Below are positions 20,945-32,325 of a DNA stretch of 64,000 nucleotides, piece after piece. Each line of letters opens with the position of its first letter. Within the stretch, counting starts at the first letter, position 1. The DNA is from Adiantum capillus-veneris. Taxonomy: Eukaryota > Streptophyta > Polypodiopsida > Polypodiales > Pteridaceae. Position numbers and translations under genes: made by a program. Under the pieces are notes generated by a model. The model worked only from the letters and a program-made list of their open reading frames with translations, searched no databases and had not been told where the DNA came from. The stretch spans positions 105,810,141-105,874,140 of the forward strand of contig CM043942.1 in the NCBI GenBank assembly GCA_014529385.2. Direction: 5' to 3'.

Positions 20945-23239
20945 CTACTTTGTTGTGGTGGTAGAGGTCAAAGACACCAAGGCTTGAACCTTGCTTGGGT
21001 CAGCTTCAATGCCGTTGGCCGAGATCACATGGCCAAGAAGAGTAACCTTGCTTTCACCAATGTGGCATTTCTCCACATTGAGTTGGCCCCCCAAAGCTTG
21101 TAGCCTAGCTAGACCTTCATAAACTTTCTCCAAATGAAGAGAGCGAGAGCTATAGATACAAAATTCATCAATAAAAACACAGATTGATTTTCCAAAGAAT
21201 GGCTGAAAAACAAATGTCACATATCGCTGAAAAGTGGCTGGAGCATTAGTGAGACCAAAAGGCATAACTCTATAAGAAAAACATCCCCATGGTGTGATGA
21301 AGGTTGTCTTCTTTTGATCTTCTTCACCGATGCTAATTTGGAAGTAGCCTGAGTAGCCATCACATACCGTGTAGCGCTCATGTCCTGTTACCTCATTGAG
21401 AATTTCTTCTTGAAAAGGAAGAGGAAAATGGTCCCTCTTTGTGGCTGCATTAAGAGGCTTGTAATCAACACAAACCCTCCACTTACCATTCTTCTTTGGT
21501 GTGACTACCACTGGAGAAACCCACTCTGAGTCTTCAACAGGATAGATAAACCTGGCTTCTAGCAACTTCCTCGCCTCTTTGAGCAGGGCGTCTTGTTGAA
21601 TTACTCCTAGCCGCCTGAGCTTCTGCAGTACTGGTTTACTTCCCTGCTTGAGCTTAATGTGATGTTGAACTACTGTGATGCCAGTGATTTTATCATATTC
21701 ATCAATGAATAATGTGGTAAAATTACTTAGCATCAAAATATAATCTTCACGCTCCTTCCCACACAACTCACTAGAGAGCATTTGATGTAGCTTACGTGCT
21801 TCTACTAGAGGTTGTATACCTGGTGTCTCCCCTTGGTTTGATGATGAGAAATCAGGTTGCTCCATCTTCTTAGGGTCCTTGAGAATGATCCCCATCACCT
21901 CAATGCTACTGTCACTTTCTTCACTCACTGTTGACTCCTCCTCTGAAGTGGTTGAAGAGTCACCACTAGAAAACTCATCCATAGAGGTTTCTAGATCCAT
22001 GTTGCATTGCCAACCTATCTTCATGTCATAAATTATTGGCTTCCCTTTTGCATCCTTCATCTGTATTATGCCGGTGTCCCAGTCCTTCTTAGCTCTCATA
22101 GCCATAAGCCAAGGCCTCCCTAGAATGATAGGGTAGCCCTCCCCTTTATGTGGCATGACAAAGATGTCCACATCTACCTCGGTGTTGAATGCCTTTATCC
22201 TAACTGCATTTATGACACCAACACATTGAACTTTTAAATTATTTGCCATTTTGGCTCGGCATGGTGTCGGCCGACTCACCTTTAAACCCAAACGGTGCAT
22301 CATTTTTTCACTCATGACGCATATTTGTGCGCCACCATCGATGTAGATATTGGAGATGTGTTGCCCTTTGATGTAAGCATCCATCACTGGTAGTATGTCA
22401 TCTAGATTCCTCCCAGAGATAGACCCAGCTATCTTTGGTTTTGAACGTCTCGTGCTAACCATCTTTGTCCATTGTCTCCTCACCCTAGGTGCTAGGTGGA
22501 GTAACTGGGGCCAGGTGATTTTTGGGCCCTGCACAGAAACATCTTGAACCAAATCATATGGTTTAGAACATTCACCCAAAGAGAAATCTACAATGTCAAT
22601 TTTACGTCGTGACTTGGACGGCTTTTTTCTAGATTCCCCTTTAGTCTTCATCTTTTCTTCCTTTTGGGAAGATTCACCATGCCTAGCGCCTTTTACCCCC
22701 ATGGCATCTACTCCTTTAAACTTAGTCTTACCTTTTGCCACTCCCTTGATATCCTCCTCCACTTTCTCCTTTCCCTTACCTTCAAGACTGATGACGCTTA
22801 CTGTTTGATTGCCAACTAGTGGTAAGGGTGGAATGAGAGGTTGTGGTGGTGGTGGTGGTGGTGGATGTGGTTGAATGGGTGGTTGTAGGATTTGCACGGG
22901 TGGTGCTTGTTGTGGTGCCCTCTGTGGTGGTGGTCTTGCTCTCGGTGGTGAAACCTGGTTTTTCATGGCTCCTCTGTTAAAATTCTGCCTCCTTGGGTGT
23001 GGACAGTAGTACATGCCATGACCATCCTCCCCACAATTGTTACAGTGGTATTCTTGGTTTTGCCTTCGTTGTCCTCTCCCTTGCTCTTGGTTGCGATTTT
23101 GTGCATTCCCTTGTTGTATCAAATGGACTGAGAGATTCTCAAGTTGATTGGTGATTCGGTTGAGGAGGTCTTGTTGATCTTCAATTGGTTCTTGTGGTTG
23201 AATCCTCTGGGTGGCTGTTGTAGGTGGTGCTAGAGGTGG
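20945..23239 (-). pseudogene. Tat element gag C-terminus, protease and reverse transcriptase
   Basis: Starts in the gag frame after the TGA at 23240. In order: zinc knuckle CNNCGEDGHGMYYC, a proline-rich linker with long P/Q runs, a basic/acidic spacer, the protease (ISNIYIDGGAQICVMS; D-G-G in place of D-S/T-G; later YPIILGRPWLMAM), an acidic S/E-rich spacer, then RT (WVSPVVVTPKKNGKWRVCVD, CDGYSGYFQISI, RVMPFGLTNAPATFQRY). The catalytic box reads FIDEF (at about 21150-21170), so the second Asp is Glu. The reaction is copying genomic RNA into cDNA in the particle. Ends at the TAG at 20945-20947. Confidence 0.87.
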
Positions 23240-23791
23240 TCAGGTCCTAACGACTTCCTCTTCATCGATATTCCTAGATTTTAGGCGCAACTTCTTGTCT
23301 TTAAGGCGGGCCACTTCAACTGCTAGCTCATACGTAGAAGGAAACCTTCCCTTCACCTTCTCTTTAAGAGTTGGCCATAACCCAGCCACAAACCGATCTT
23401 TTTTTAGGAAATCAGGTGCCCCCTCATCCTCTCTTAGCGATGCAACCCATCGCCCCCATAAATCTACAAACTTTGACTCGTATGATGCGTATTCTAGCAT
23501 ACTGCCCTGCTTCAACTCTGTCAACAATTGCCATAGCTTCTCTGATGTTGTGCCCTCTCCAAAACTCTTGACAAAGGCTGCTCTTAATAAGTCCCACGGT
23601 TCCTTGGTTGCTTGTACCAAGGCATTGTACCATGATCTTGCCTCCACCTTCATTAGAAGTGGGAAGATGTGCAAGCGCGAAGCATCATCATCTCTCGCAG
23701 AGATGACACATGCTATTTCCAAGTTGTCTAGAAAGTCTGCAGCATCCTCACCCACCTTACCAGTAAAGGTTGGAAATGCTACACTTGCCAT
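23240..23791 (-). pseudogene. Tat element gag (capsid part)
   Basis: Begins at the ATG at 23789-23791 (MASVAFPTFTGKVGEDAADF); upstream in-frame lysines come from a poly-T stretch and are unlikely to be coding. It has the retrotrans_gag pattern: RLHIFPLLMKVEARSWYNAL and LTELKQGSMLEYASYESKF. A TGA at 23240-23242 ends it, with the following zinc-knuckle region in the same frame. This stop could be a mutation or a read-through point. Confidence 0.82.
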
Positions 23792-23857
23792 TGTGAGAGT
23801 GAGAAAATTAACTCGACTTAGAAATCTTTTTTTTTTTTTTTTTAAATAGAGATTCAA

Positions 23858-24141
23858 TACATCGGTGCTCAGTAGATGGAAAACATACTAAACAAGGATG
23901 AAAATAACTACATCAAAAGACACTTCATGATTAATCATAGGGAGGATAAAGGGTAGAGAAGAGGTGTTTATTTGTTGCAATCGTTCTCTACCAAACATGG
24001 TTGTAATGATCTGCTGATAAAACATCTTGCGGTCCAAGATTACTTTGATTGGTTGAATTCGTTGTGGTGCATAAGTTTGGTTCCTTGCAAAAGGTTGATG
24101 CGTTGGGTCCATCACATGATAATTCGGAAAGGCTCTCTCCT
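23858..24141 (-). other. Leader between pre-gag ORF and gag
   Basis: Contains a frame of 85 codons (23888-24145) overlapping the end of the upstream ORF, without family features, and a poly-T run near 23830. Confidence 0.4.
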
Positions 24142-24576
24142 TCATGGTGGAAGATTATAGTCGGAGGTGTAGAGCTCTTGGTAGTCGAGGTCAAATTTAT
24201 AGTACCACAGGACAAGGTTGTCTTCGTCTTCTAGCTCTAGGACTGCCCCTCTAGCAAGCTCTTGGAAAATCTTGAACTCTCTCTCTTTGAGCAACTTCAC
24301 TTTCCTGCAAGATAGAGTGCCATCTAGTGTATACACAGGTGTGATGAGGTAGGTGGTGAGTCTTACCACTTGTATTAATCCAAGCTGGATGGATACATAG
24401 CAATTTGTAGAGTCGTCATCATAGCCTTGATTCACAAGCAACACCCCTTGAAGGTGGAGGGTCTTGTCTTTCCGCCAAGCAAAACCAGTGTCAAAGACCT
24501 TGTCGATGACAAGCTCCGCCACTTCACTCGGTAGACGACATAGAATCCATGCTACTGTTTCTAGTTCCTGGCTCAT
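24142..24576 (-). CDS. Tat element pre-gag ORF, 144 aa, unknown
   Basis: Open frame starting MSQELETVAWILCRLPSEV between the 5' LTR and gag. It is acidic at the end (ELEDEDNLVLWYYKFDLDY) and hydrophobic in the middle, with no motif I recognise. Ogre elements of the same lineage carry an extra ORF before gag, so this position fits, but homology is not shown. Confidence 0.5.
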   Translation of the reverse strand: MSQELETVAWILCRLPSEVAELVIDKVFDTGFAWRKDKTLHLQGVLLVNQGYDDDSTNCYVSIQLGLIQVVRLTTYLITPVYTLDGTLSCRKVKLLKEREFKIFQELARGAVLELEDEDNLVLWYYKFDLDYQELYTSDYNLPP

Positions 24577-24649
24577 GAGATGAGAGTGAGGTATAGAAAG
24601 ACTTTGGAGGATTTACCCTTTTGTTTTGGAGAGGGGGTGATTGTCGCCA

Positions 24650-24970
24650 CTAGAAAACCATTGAATCTTTTGGTGCAAGGGAGAGGGAGGGACCACGCGT
24701 TCGTAGTAGCCTCCTCAAGTTGTGAAGGCTTGTTGTGGGCGTAGGTGGAATAGGTGGCAAATATGGGGACGTAGATGTAGAGAAGCCTGGTGCTACTTGA
24801 AAGCCTACTGATGTGAGAACGCCTGTGCGGGTGTCGAGGGAGAAAATGATGGCCTTTTCTTCACTTTGGGTTGCACTCATGTCGAAGGTGCGGTTTTTGG
24901 CTACAATGTGAGCATGATGCAGCTTGTGCCTTGATTTTACGCTTACGGGGATGATGAGAAATGTAAACAA
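24650..24970 (-). CDS. Tat element pre-gag ORF, overlapping, 106 aa, unknown
   Basis: Overlaps the CCHC ORF in another frame. The likely part starts at an internal Met (MSATQSEEKAIIFSLDTRTG) and is P/T/S-rich (PYLPPIPPTPTTS). It could be the shifted continuation of the upstream ORF. Confidence 0.35.
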   Translation of the reverse strand: MFTFLIIPVSVKSRHKLHHAHIVAKNRTFDMSATQSEEKAIIFSLDTRTGVLTSVGFQVAPGFSTSTSPYLPPIPPTPTTSLHNLRRLLRTRGPSLSLAPKDSMVF

Positions 24971-25118
24971 TTTGAGTAGGGAAAGAGGGTCTTACCACTT
25001 CTTCTATGCTAACAATACAACACCCTGGCAAGAGTGTCTTGATGACTTGCGTCAAACCTTCTTGAAGCTCCTCCTCTTCAGTGGTCCAATTAGAGAATTC
25101 AAGAAGCCACTCGTCCAT
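24861..25118 (-). CDS. Tat element pre-gag ORF with CCHC motif, 85 aa
   Basis: Starts MDEWLLEFSNWTTEEEEL about 70 bp inside the 5' LTR. It ends with a basic patch (HHPRKRKIKAQ) and CSHCSQKPHLRHEC, an exact C-x2-C-x4-H-x4-C zinc knuckle, although the element also has one in gag. It may bind nucleic acid. Whether it is an exon joined to the next ORFs by splicing or frameshift cannot be settled here. Confidence 0.5.
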   Translation of the reverse strand: MDEWLLEFSNWTTEEEELQEGLTQVIKTLLPGCCIVSIEEVVRPSFPTQIVYISHHPRKRKIKAQAASCSHCSQKPHLRHECNPK

Positions 25119-25167
25119 GAAGAGAAGTAAACATCTCAGCCTTGTAAGTTGAAGGTTTCAAGAGCCC

Positions 25168-25185
25168 TCCTCACTGGGGGCACCA
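25168..25185 (-). other. Primer-binding site of the Tat element
   Basis: On the - strand TGGTGCCCCCAGTGAGGA follows the 5' LTR after two bases. Confidence 0.65.
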
Positions 25186-25187
25186 AA

Positions 25188-27119
25188 TGAGAGGCGGAAG
25201 TGAAAAATAGACGCGGTGGCCTCTACACCAAGACTATGCACAATGGCCGCATCATGGGGGATACACGATAGGGGCACCACCTAGCAACATATGCGGCTAG
25301 GACGCATACATATACACAATGAAGCATGCCATGGAAAACAATTTCAAGATCCACGCCCAAATGTGGAATGGGGTGGTTGGAGAATAAGGTGAGAGGAGTG
25401 GTGAATGAGTGAGAATGGGCTTGCTACTCGTGCATGTTAGTAAGGAAGATAATGAGGTAGGGGAAACCTGCAAGTATGCTCACTTCTCATACAAGAGGTG
25501 GCCAATCCGCACACATCAAGATGCAAGTAGCAAGATGATAGGAATATGAGAGGGAGAGAGAGTGTGTGTGTATGGTGGCGAATCCACACACCTTTACATA
25601 AGCAAAAAAAAATGGCAAGGAACAAGCATATACCATACTCACAATGAGATGTATCCAAAGCGACAAAAGGTAGGGCACCAAGATGGAGTGTGTTGACTGC
25701 TTGCAAAAGATGAATACAATAGGTAGCGTATGGAAAGAAAATGAGAAGGGAACAAGATTGTAGGAGGCATAATGGAGAGATGGGAGTTGATGGAGAGGAA
25801 TATCATGAGTGTGTCCACCCTTCTTATTCTTGAAATTGTGCCTTCAACCCTTAATTACAAGTGGTGTGGAGGTGTGGTGCTCATTTTTTGTGCATGGTGA
25901 TGGTGTTGTGATTATGTGATTAGGGTTCATGCTACAAGCATGTAGCACAAGAGTGTGTATGGATAGGGGTGTGTGTGTGTGTGTGTGTGTATCTCCCCCC
26001 AAGTGAGCTCTCATGGCCTCCTTATATAGGGAAGGAGGAGAGGATTTAGCAATATTTCTAATTGAAGTGAGTGACCCACTCTGGTGACTAGAAAAATGGG
26101 GTGCATGTGATTGTGGCTCCCATCTTGCCTCCTCATTATTTAAAATACCAGAGTCAATAGAGAGAGAAGAAGAGAGAATGTGGGTAGGATGTAGACGATA
26201 GGAGATATTTACAATAGTCTAGCTTTGGCTACACATAAGCTTATTAGGGAGAAAAGAGAGAGGTAAGAAATGTATAAGAGAGGTTGTCGAAGGTGGATAG
26301 TTGTTGATGAGGATGGATCCTCCAAAAATGGTGATAGAATCACTCTAGACTAGCCAAGACCTCATTAAAAGATCCTTGTCTCTTGTAATCATGCTTGAAG
26401 ACTTGTAGAACCATAACCATTCTAGAGGGAAGAAAATTGGGGATGGCCTGTGTCACCATTACACGAGAAAACTGGGGTCCACCACAAAAATCATAGCTCC
26501 GCGTTCATAACTCCAAAAATTCTGAAAAACTTTGAGCTAAAAGTTGAGCTCACGAGCTACATCTTTCATGTTGAACACTCCTTCAGATTCGGGATTCTTC
26601 TCTACTTAAAAAATTCAGCCAAATAATGTATTATTTGTGGCTGCAAAGGTCTTTTGGTGGTCCCCTTTGAGTGGACTTCTCTCTTGCCTCAAGTGTAAGC
26701 TCCTTCATGTGTATGAAAACATAACCTAGAGTTTTGAAAAGATTGGCAATCATCTAGATGGAGGTATTATTGAAATTTGAAAGTGGGGTTGAGGTTTGAA
26801 AATGAAAACTAGTGAATAAAATATTTGGTAGGGTGGAATAATATATATACATGAAAAATATATTAGAACATACTAAAATATATATGTAATGTAATTTAGA
26901 ATGTATATATTTAATATTTAAGGTCAAAAAAAGATCAACAAAGAAAGCTTATTTATGTTACATCGTGATTGATTAACATAAGTCTTATTTATTTAATAAA
27001 GGCTAAAACGTTTGTGAAAAAGGGAAGAAAAATCAAAAGTGACTTATATAATAGGAAATACTTTTGGTAAAAGAGAAAACATATATGGGGGGTTCCCATG
27101 CATGGAAAAGCTTGCCTCA
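25188..27119 (-). repeat. 5' LTR of the Tat element
   Basis: 1,932 bp, ends TGAG and CTCA, pairing with 16535-18496. The region 25898-26688 is identical by eye to the other LTR, including a 22-base GT run. Confidence 0.92.
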
Positions 27120-27248
27120 CCATGACTATCCTAGTTCTTAGGGTACAGGACCCTTGTCCTGACATTACTCTCCCCTTAAAGAAGAGTTTTCGTCCTCGAA
27201 AACAAAAGTGGGAAACTTCTCCTTAAGAACACTAATGTTTTCCCAAGT
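27120..27248 (-). mobile_element. Chromovirus 3' end remnant (LTR edge, PPT, pol tail)
   Basis: On the - strand, TTTTCGAGGACGAAAACTC and a purine-rich AAGGGGAGAG are followed by TGTCAGGAC, the usual 3' end of a Ty3/Gypsy pol, polypurine tract and LTR start. The LTR edge is at 27164. The rest of this element is missing; P-element sequence starts at 27249. Confidence 0.55.
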
Positions 27249-27456
27249 GGAAAATTAAGTAAAGAAGGCCAATACAAGACCAAATAGAGGCTTTGTATGG
27301 CCTATTGCTATTTCTTTTAATGAATTCTATGTGAGAAAGCTTAAGAGGATCCTTTCTCCAAATAAATCTAAGGTCATATCGACCTATCGATGGGGAGTGA
27401 AGGGATATTGAAAGGTTAAGAAATTGGGTTGATTTGCAAAAGTCCCCAAAAACATT

Positions 27457-27996
27457 CTAATTACCTGGGAGGAAAGTAGGCTCAATTTTTAGGCAGTGGC
27501 GGTAGATTAGATCAATCTTTTTAGAGAACATTCTGTTCTTAACACTAAGCAAGTCATCCATATATCTAAAAGTATGATTGAATAATGGAAGTATTTTATG
27601 GTTAGTTTCCATGTTCTTAAGACACCATTTGTATTCGAAAAAATCCAGGTAAATGTTACACATAAGTGGTGAGCAAGAGAAGCCCATAGGGATGCCAAGG
27701 CATTGGTTAAAGCAGTAGCCGCCTAAAATAACAGAGCAGTTATTTAACAACCAAAAAATATAGGAGCGGAGCTTTGTTTCATTGAAGTGTAGAGGGTGTA
27801 TGGAGTAAGATGCTTGAATCCATCTAGGTTTCTTGGATAGGGAGATAAAATGATATTTTCTCTTTTTAGCATTGGTAAAGGCTAAATTAATAACCATAGA
27901 GAAAACAGTCTTAAGGCCGAGATCTCCACTAAGTGGAATGTTTTCATAGCATTGTGTAATATCAGTTGTGTAAAGATGTGGAAGATATGTTGAGGA
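27457..27996 (-). pseudogene. P-element RT, unit a
   Basis: Carries RT motif A as TTDITQCYENIPL (near 27940-27975), then GIPMGFSCSPLMCNIYLDF (motif B) and FRYMDDLL (motif C, both Asp present). A TAG ends the frame at 27457, before the conserved C-terminal part seen in unit b. The upstream half of the RT is deleted. GIPMG plus Y-x-DD is typical of Penelope-like and telomerase-type RTs, and the CYExIP form recalls an uncharacterised RT family in algae, mosses and animals. Confidence 0.75.
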
Positions 27997-27999
27997 AGG

Positions 28000-28890
28000 T
28001 TAAGTGTGCCTTCTGTAGTGTTTTTTGTTAACCAGAAGGGATTGTATTGCAGGGAATCTGCCTCTCCCTCTTGTAAATCTACGAGATTTTCCTCGATTAG
28101 ACGAGGAGCTAGGTGTAAAAAATGAGGTGAAGGAGTTGGGAGTAGCCAAAGAGTTATCTCTTTTCAGAGCAGGAGAATCATCATCTTCAATACAAGCTTT
28201 AAGAAGATTAGTGATGAACTTAACCCCTTTAAAGTTAGCAGAAGTGGTGAGGTATAGACCGGGCTCATCTGCTTTAAGCTCTTTCAGAATATCATGCATA
28301 AGACCACGGAAGATATTACAGGCAATTTGTGCAATCACAATCTGCTTAGCTTGTCCACCTAGCCATGAGCAGATGAGGGATAGATGAAAGTCGACTGGTT
28401 TCTCTGGGAATAACAGATCCAAATGGTTGAGGATAAACCATATTGCATGATCAAACCACATGATGCTTGATTCACAGGTAGCTTTGGGGTCAAGAAACCT
28501 GCAAGCACATTTCACATAGGGATGGAAGATATTCCAGATTGACTCTGTGTAGAAATCTGCGTTACTTTTTGCAAATTCCATGCTACCTTTAGTACGTATG
28601 TACAATCCATCATTTGAGGGGCATTTGGAGTGGTCGATGAGATAAAGGTTAAAGGGTGCTTTAATCACTTCTCCCTTGTCCAAGAACTGCCCACCTTTAA
28701 GAATCTTGAGTTTACAGTCTTCCACGGTTGAGGCGGGAAGGTTGGCCAAGTACACCCAGGTTTCACTAAGAATAGGAGCCAGGAAGGCTATGTTAGGTAG
28801 AACCCACATTTGATGGTCAACTCCGAGAGATTCAATTTCTATTTGTCTTATTGGTAAAACAGGAAATACGTTAGAGATTTTTGGTACCAT
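28000..28890 (-). pseudogene. P-element gag-like ORF, unit a
   Basis: About 296 residues, nearly the same as 34303-35200 in unit b. The middle is compact and hydrophobic (WFDHAIWFILNHLDLLFPE); the end is low-complexity and basic (FTSFFTPSSSSNRG, then RRFTRGRGRF), an RG-type nucleic-acid-binding tail without a zinc knuckle. Position before the RT suggests a gag-like role. Its last residues cross the deletion junction near 28048, so the C-terminus is altered. Confidence 0.55.
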
Positions 28891-28949
28891 CTCAAGGAGG
28901 TTAACATCATTGAGGGAGCAAAGATTATTTTGAAATTCTTTTATTGCTT

Positions 28950-29423
28950 CTAGTGTTGCACTATCTCGACAGAAAATGCCACCAGTTGGAGGGATGGAGG
29001 GGGTATTTGTGGTGCAGACAAACGAGGGGTTAAGCCTACAAGTTTCCTAAGGAAGTTTGATAGCTCAGCTCCATATGAGGAGAACTGGGCAAGCACCTGC
29101 TCATATTGTGAAGCAAGGACAGGAAGTTGGGAAATATATTGGGACAACAAATTAACACCTTCTAGGGGGTCTTTGTCCAATGTAGCCAAAAGTTTTACCC
29201 AGTCATTAAATGACAATATATGCAAAACAGAAAGTTTTTTATTCGAGACAAGAGCTGAATCATAAATAAGTTGTGAAGCATCCAAACTTCTAATACATCT
29301 GAGGACAAGAGAGGAGGCCACAGAGAGGGGCTCCGAGGTAAGTTCCAATCCTTGAGATAAAGCAAGAGTCTGCAAAAACATTGAAGTCAGGTTTGCTTTT
29401 TCTTGCCATAGTATGTAATACAT
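28950..29423 (-). pseudogene. P-element N-terminal ORF, unit a
   Basis: 157 codons starting MYYILWQEKANLTSMFLQTL, mostly helical with many Leu and Ser. It is probably the front of the gag-like protein, shifted in frame near 29040-28950. Unit b has the same region broken into pieces at 35240-35750. No family recognised. Confidence 0.45.
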
Positions 29424-29479
29424 AATTTGGCTTTCCTAGCAAGGAAAGGTTTAGTTCTAGTAGCCAAGGCATTCTTTGG

Positions 29480-31842
29480 TGTATGGTCTTTTAAGGTAAA
29501 GCTTAATCTGATCAAGAATCTTTGCATGATTCTCAGGGTTATGATTAGTACTCATGCGAGCTGTCATTCCATAACGTGAGAAGTCCTGAAACAGAGGTGA
29601 CATAAAGACTAGCAAAGTGTCTATATTGTAAAGTATACTTGGTCCTGCAAACCTTCAACCGGCAAAATCAGAGACTATGGTAGTCGTGAGCAAGGAACCA
29701 GAAAAAGAGTCTAAAAGGGGCCAACTAACACCAGTCTACCAATGAAGCATTTACAGACTATGGGTCCAATTTAGAGCTCCATTCCTAAGAGAATTTCCTA
29801 GGCCAGCATCCCGGTTTCCCCCGAAAAGAAGAAACGTTATGTATAGGATGTGTGTGTAGCTGTTTAAATCTTAACTCATAAGACATAATTGAATTTTTAC
29901 ATTCAAAAGAAAGTTGGCCAAGGAATAATGAACTGATATGTACAAAAATAACTCAATATTATAATTATTTAGGTACAATGACTATAGGAAGGAGATCCTC
30001 TTTCAGTAACACTAGTAGTAAAAGAACTTCCCCGTTCCTCAGTGAGTATTTCATTACAGAAAGATTGCTTGCTAAAGAAAAGAAAGCCATCCAAGATAAG
30101 ATAGAGTCCTTACCTGCATCCATCCAAACAAGACAACAATTTAGTTAGCCTTTAATGTTTTTTACAGGTATCAATGGACCATACCAGTTGTTATCCACGT
30201 CCATCTTACAAAACTTTTTTAACTTTAAACAAGCTAGGTCCACAGTAAATTCTTTTTGTATATGAGTTCAATTCTTACTTTTTTCCTAAGTTACAGAGTT
30301 TTCTTTTTAATCCGAGTGGCATATTCCCCAAAGATAATATCCTTCATGAGTTATTTAATTGTCATTTTGGTTAGGTTTTATCAATAAGCATAGATACTAT
30401 CTCCTAGGTATAGAACAGATGTTGTATTTATCATACAAATGGGATCCAATGTAATCTATAAGTTACAACCTTATTGCTAGCCAAGTAGTAGAAGCCTAGC
30501 CCGACCCAAAAAAGAAACAAACTGTCAAAAAAAATATAACGATCTGGTTCTTCATAAAGTGCAACGGATCATATTCCATCCTATAAAAGCAACATAAACT
30601 AGAACATGGGTCCGAAAACTGTGATTCAACAGTTTACCACTCCCTCCATATGGAAGGTTCTTCCAAGTCACAAAAAGTAGACAACAATCCATTCAGTAAT
30701 ACCAACCAATGCATTAGAAGCAGTATTCCATCCTTATCTGATGTACAACCCTTTCCGAGCTTCTGTTGAAGCCAAAATTGCCATATACTTACCTTCACAA
30801 ACAGTTTGAACCGAGAACCATTTCAACACCCAAAAATGTTGGGCTATATCCAGCTTTATTTTCAAATATAGATGATGATCCTTTCCTCAGAATGTGAGCA
30901 TGCACAGTGATAAAGAGTATCTAGCGCCTCAATTGCTACAAGGGCTAAGAGTACCCCCATTTTTTGAAAAGAACCATTTATGCCGAGACTAGGAAATGTG
31001 AGAACGCACAGTAATGCAAAATTTAAACAGTGCCTCAGTTATTATACAGGTCAAGAATAACCCCATTTTTTTTAGAAAAACGAGTTATGCCAAGATTAGT
31101 TAAAGCATGCAAACGGTAATTCCTTGCAGCGGGTTTTATTAGAAAATCCATTTACAAGATCATATCGCAGTTTAAAGTCATACTGCACACAGTTTTTTTT
31201 CCACAAGAGCAGAAAGACCCTATCTCCTAATGTATACCAAAGCATTCTAGCCAATCATTATCTTTTATTGGCCTAAGAGGTGCCAACCACACACAGTATG
31301 AAGAGCCTAGAGACCCCAACTGATTACCAAAGAAGCGGCATAGCCAGTCCAAGGTCAGGAGCACCTCCCATTTATATTGCCATGATGTTATATCATACCA
31401 TGTCATCCCATAGCATACGGGGGTGTATCATGCCCTAACATCATTCCCTCAGGTGTACAGTCAACAAGATAGGCCAAAAAAAACAGTTGCTTTGTATGCA
31501 CAAGCAGTCCCAAGGCCCACAATAATGTCCAAGTACAGTAGTTGTGATTATGCAGCGGCTACTTTCTGAGCTGATACCTAAATCACATGGAGATATTTCA
31601 AAAGAGTCCATTATTTTGCTCAAATGCTAGGCAAAAAAGTTTGTCTTTCTAACTCTTAAACAAATACACAGTCTAAAGCTCAGACGACATCATTCTTCTC
31701 TTACCATTCAAGGTATTGCAACACCACTTAAACAAAAACCGAAGCTTAGTGAGGTACCTGTGTTACTTGAGCTGCAATCTCCATTTGGCAAGATCAGACA
31801 GCAGCAAAAAAAAGTAGAAATAAAGACCTACTCCAGGGCTAA
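29480..31842 (-). other. P-element 5' leader, unit a
   Basis: About 2.3 kb without coding capacity, matching 35760-38136 in unit b over its length. It holds the stem-loop and TATATATA block (31843-31879) just upstream. The high conservation of a long non-coding leader argues that it travels with the element. Confidence 0.6.
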
Positions 31843-31879
31843 GTGAGGGCCAGAGTATGCCCTCACCTCAGTATATATA
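31843..31879 (-). promoter_or_regulatory. P-element leader stem-loop and TATA-like box, unit a
   Basis: Stem arms at 31843-31850 and 31859-31866, TATATATA at 31872-31879. Same as at 14575-14611. Confidence 0.45.
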
Positions 31880-32147
31880 GGAAGTCATGCAGGCTCCCAG
31901 AGTGATCAGTTTGAATGCAATCGGCGACCCTCAACTGCTCAAGCCTGTAGGCGCCATAGCTTGGGGAAGGTGATCAAGATTGGACAGGGGCCACCTACCC
32001 CATGAAATAATTACACTTCACGCTTTGGTCTAAGCAGGGGCCAATTCCCCAGTCATGTTTATTATGCAACCATGGGGGGAGGGGAGGGGGAGAGGTTTTT
32101 TCCTTTTGGGAAGTGTCCTTAAAAAATACAACTTATGACCAGTATAC

Positions 32148-32259
<112 letters not shown>

Positions 32260-32292
32260 CCACCTTAACTCAGGCACAACACACAATGGGTT

Positions 32293-32325
32293 GGTAGTAA
32301 GCCCATTGTGTATGGGCCTACTACC
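32293..32325 (-). terminator. P-element 3' stem-loop, unit b
   Basis: Arms GGTAGTAAGCCCAT and ATGGGCCTACTACC, one mismatch, 5-base loop. It abuts the RT stop codon at 32326-32328. Confidence 0.55.

Larger units (their letters stand above)
16535..27119 (-). mobile_element. Full-length Tat-lineage Ty3/Gypsy retrotransposon (10.6 kb)
   Basis: On the - strand: LTR (25188-27119), PBS, small pre-gag ORFs, gag, protease, RT, RNase H, a second RNase H, integrase, polypurine tract, LTR (16535-18496). The second RNase H places it in the plant Tat lineage (relatives include Ogre and Retand). The pol region has at least five in-frame stops and one frameshift, so it is not autonomous as read. LTR ends are TGAG and CTCA. 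The five bases outside (TTCAT left, CCATG right) do not form a clean duplication. Confidence 0.9.
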
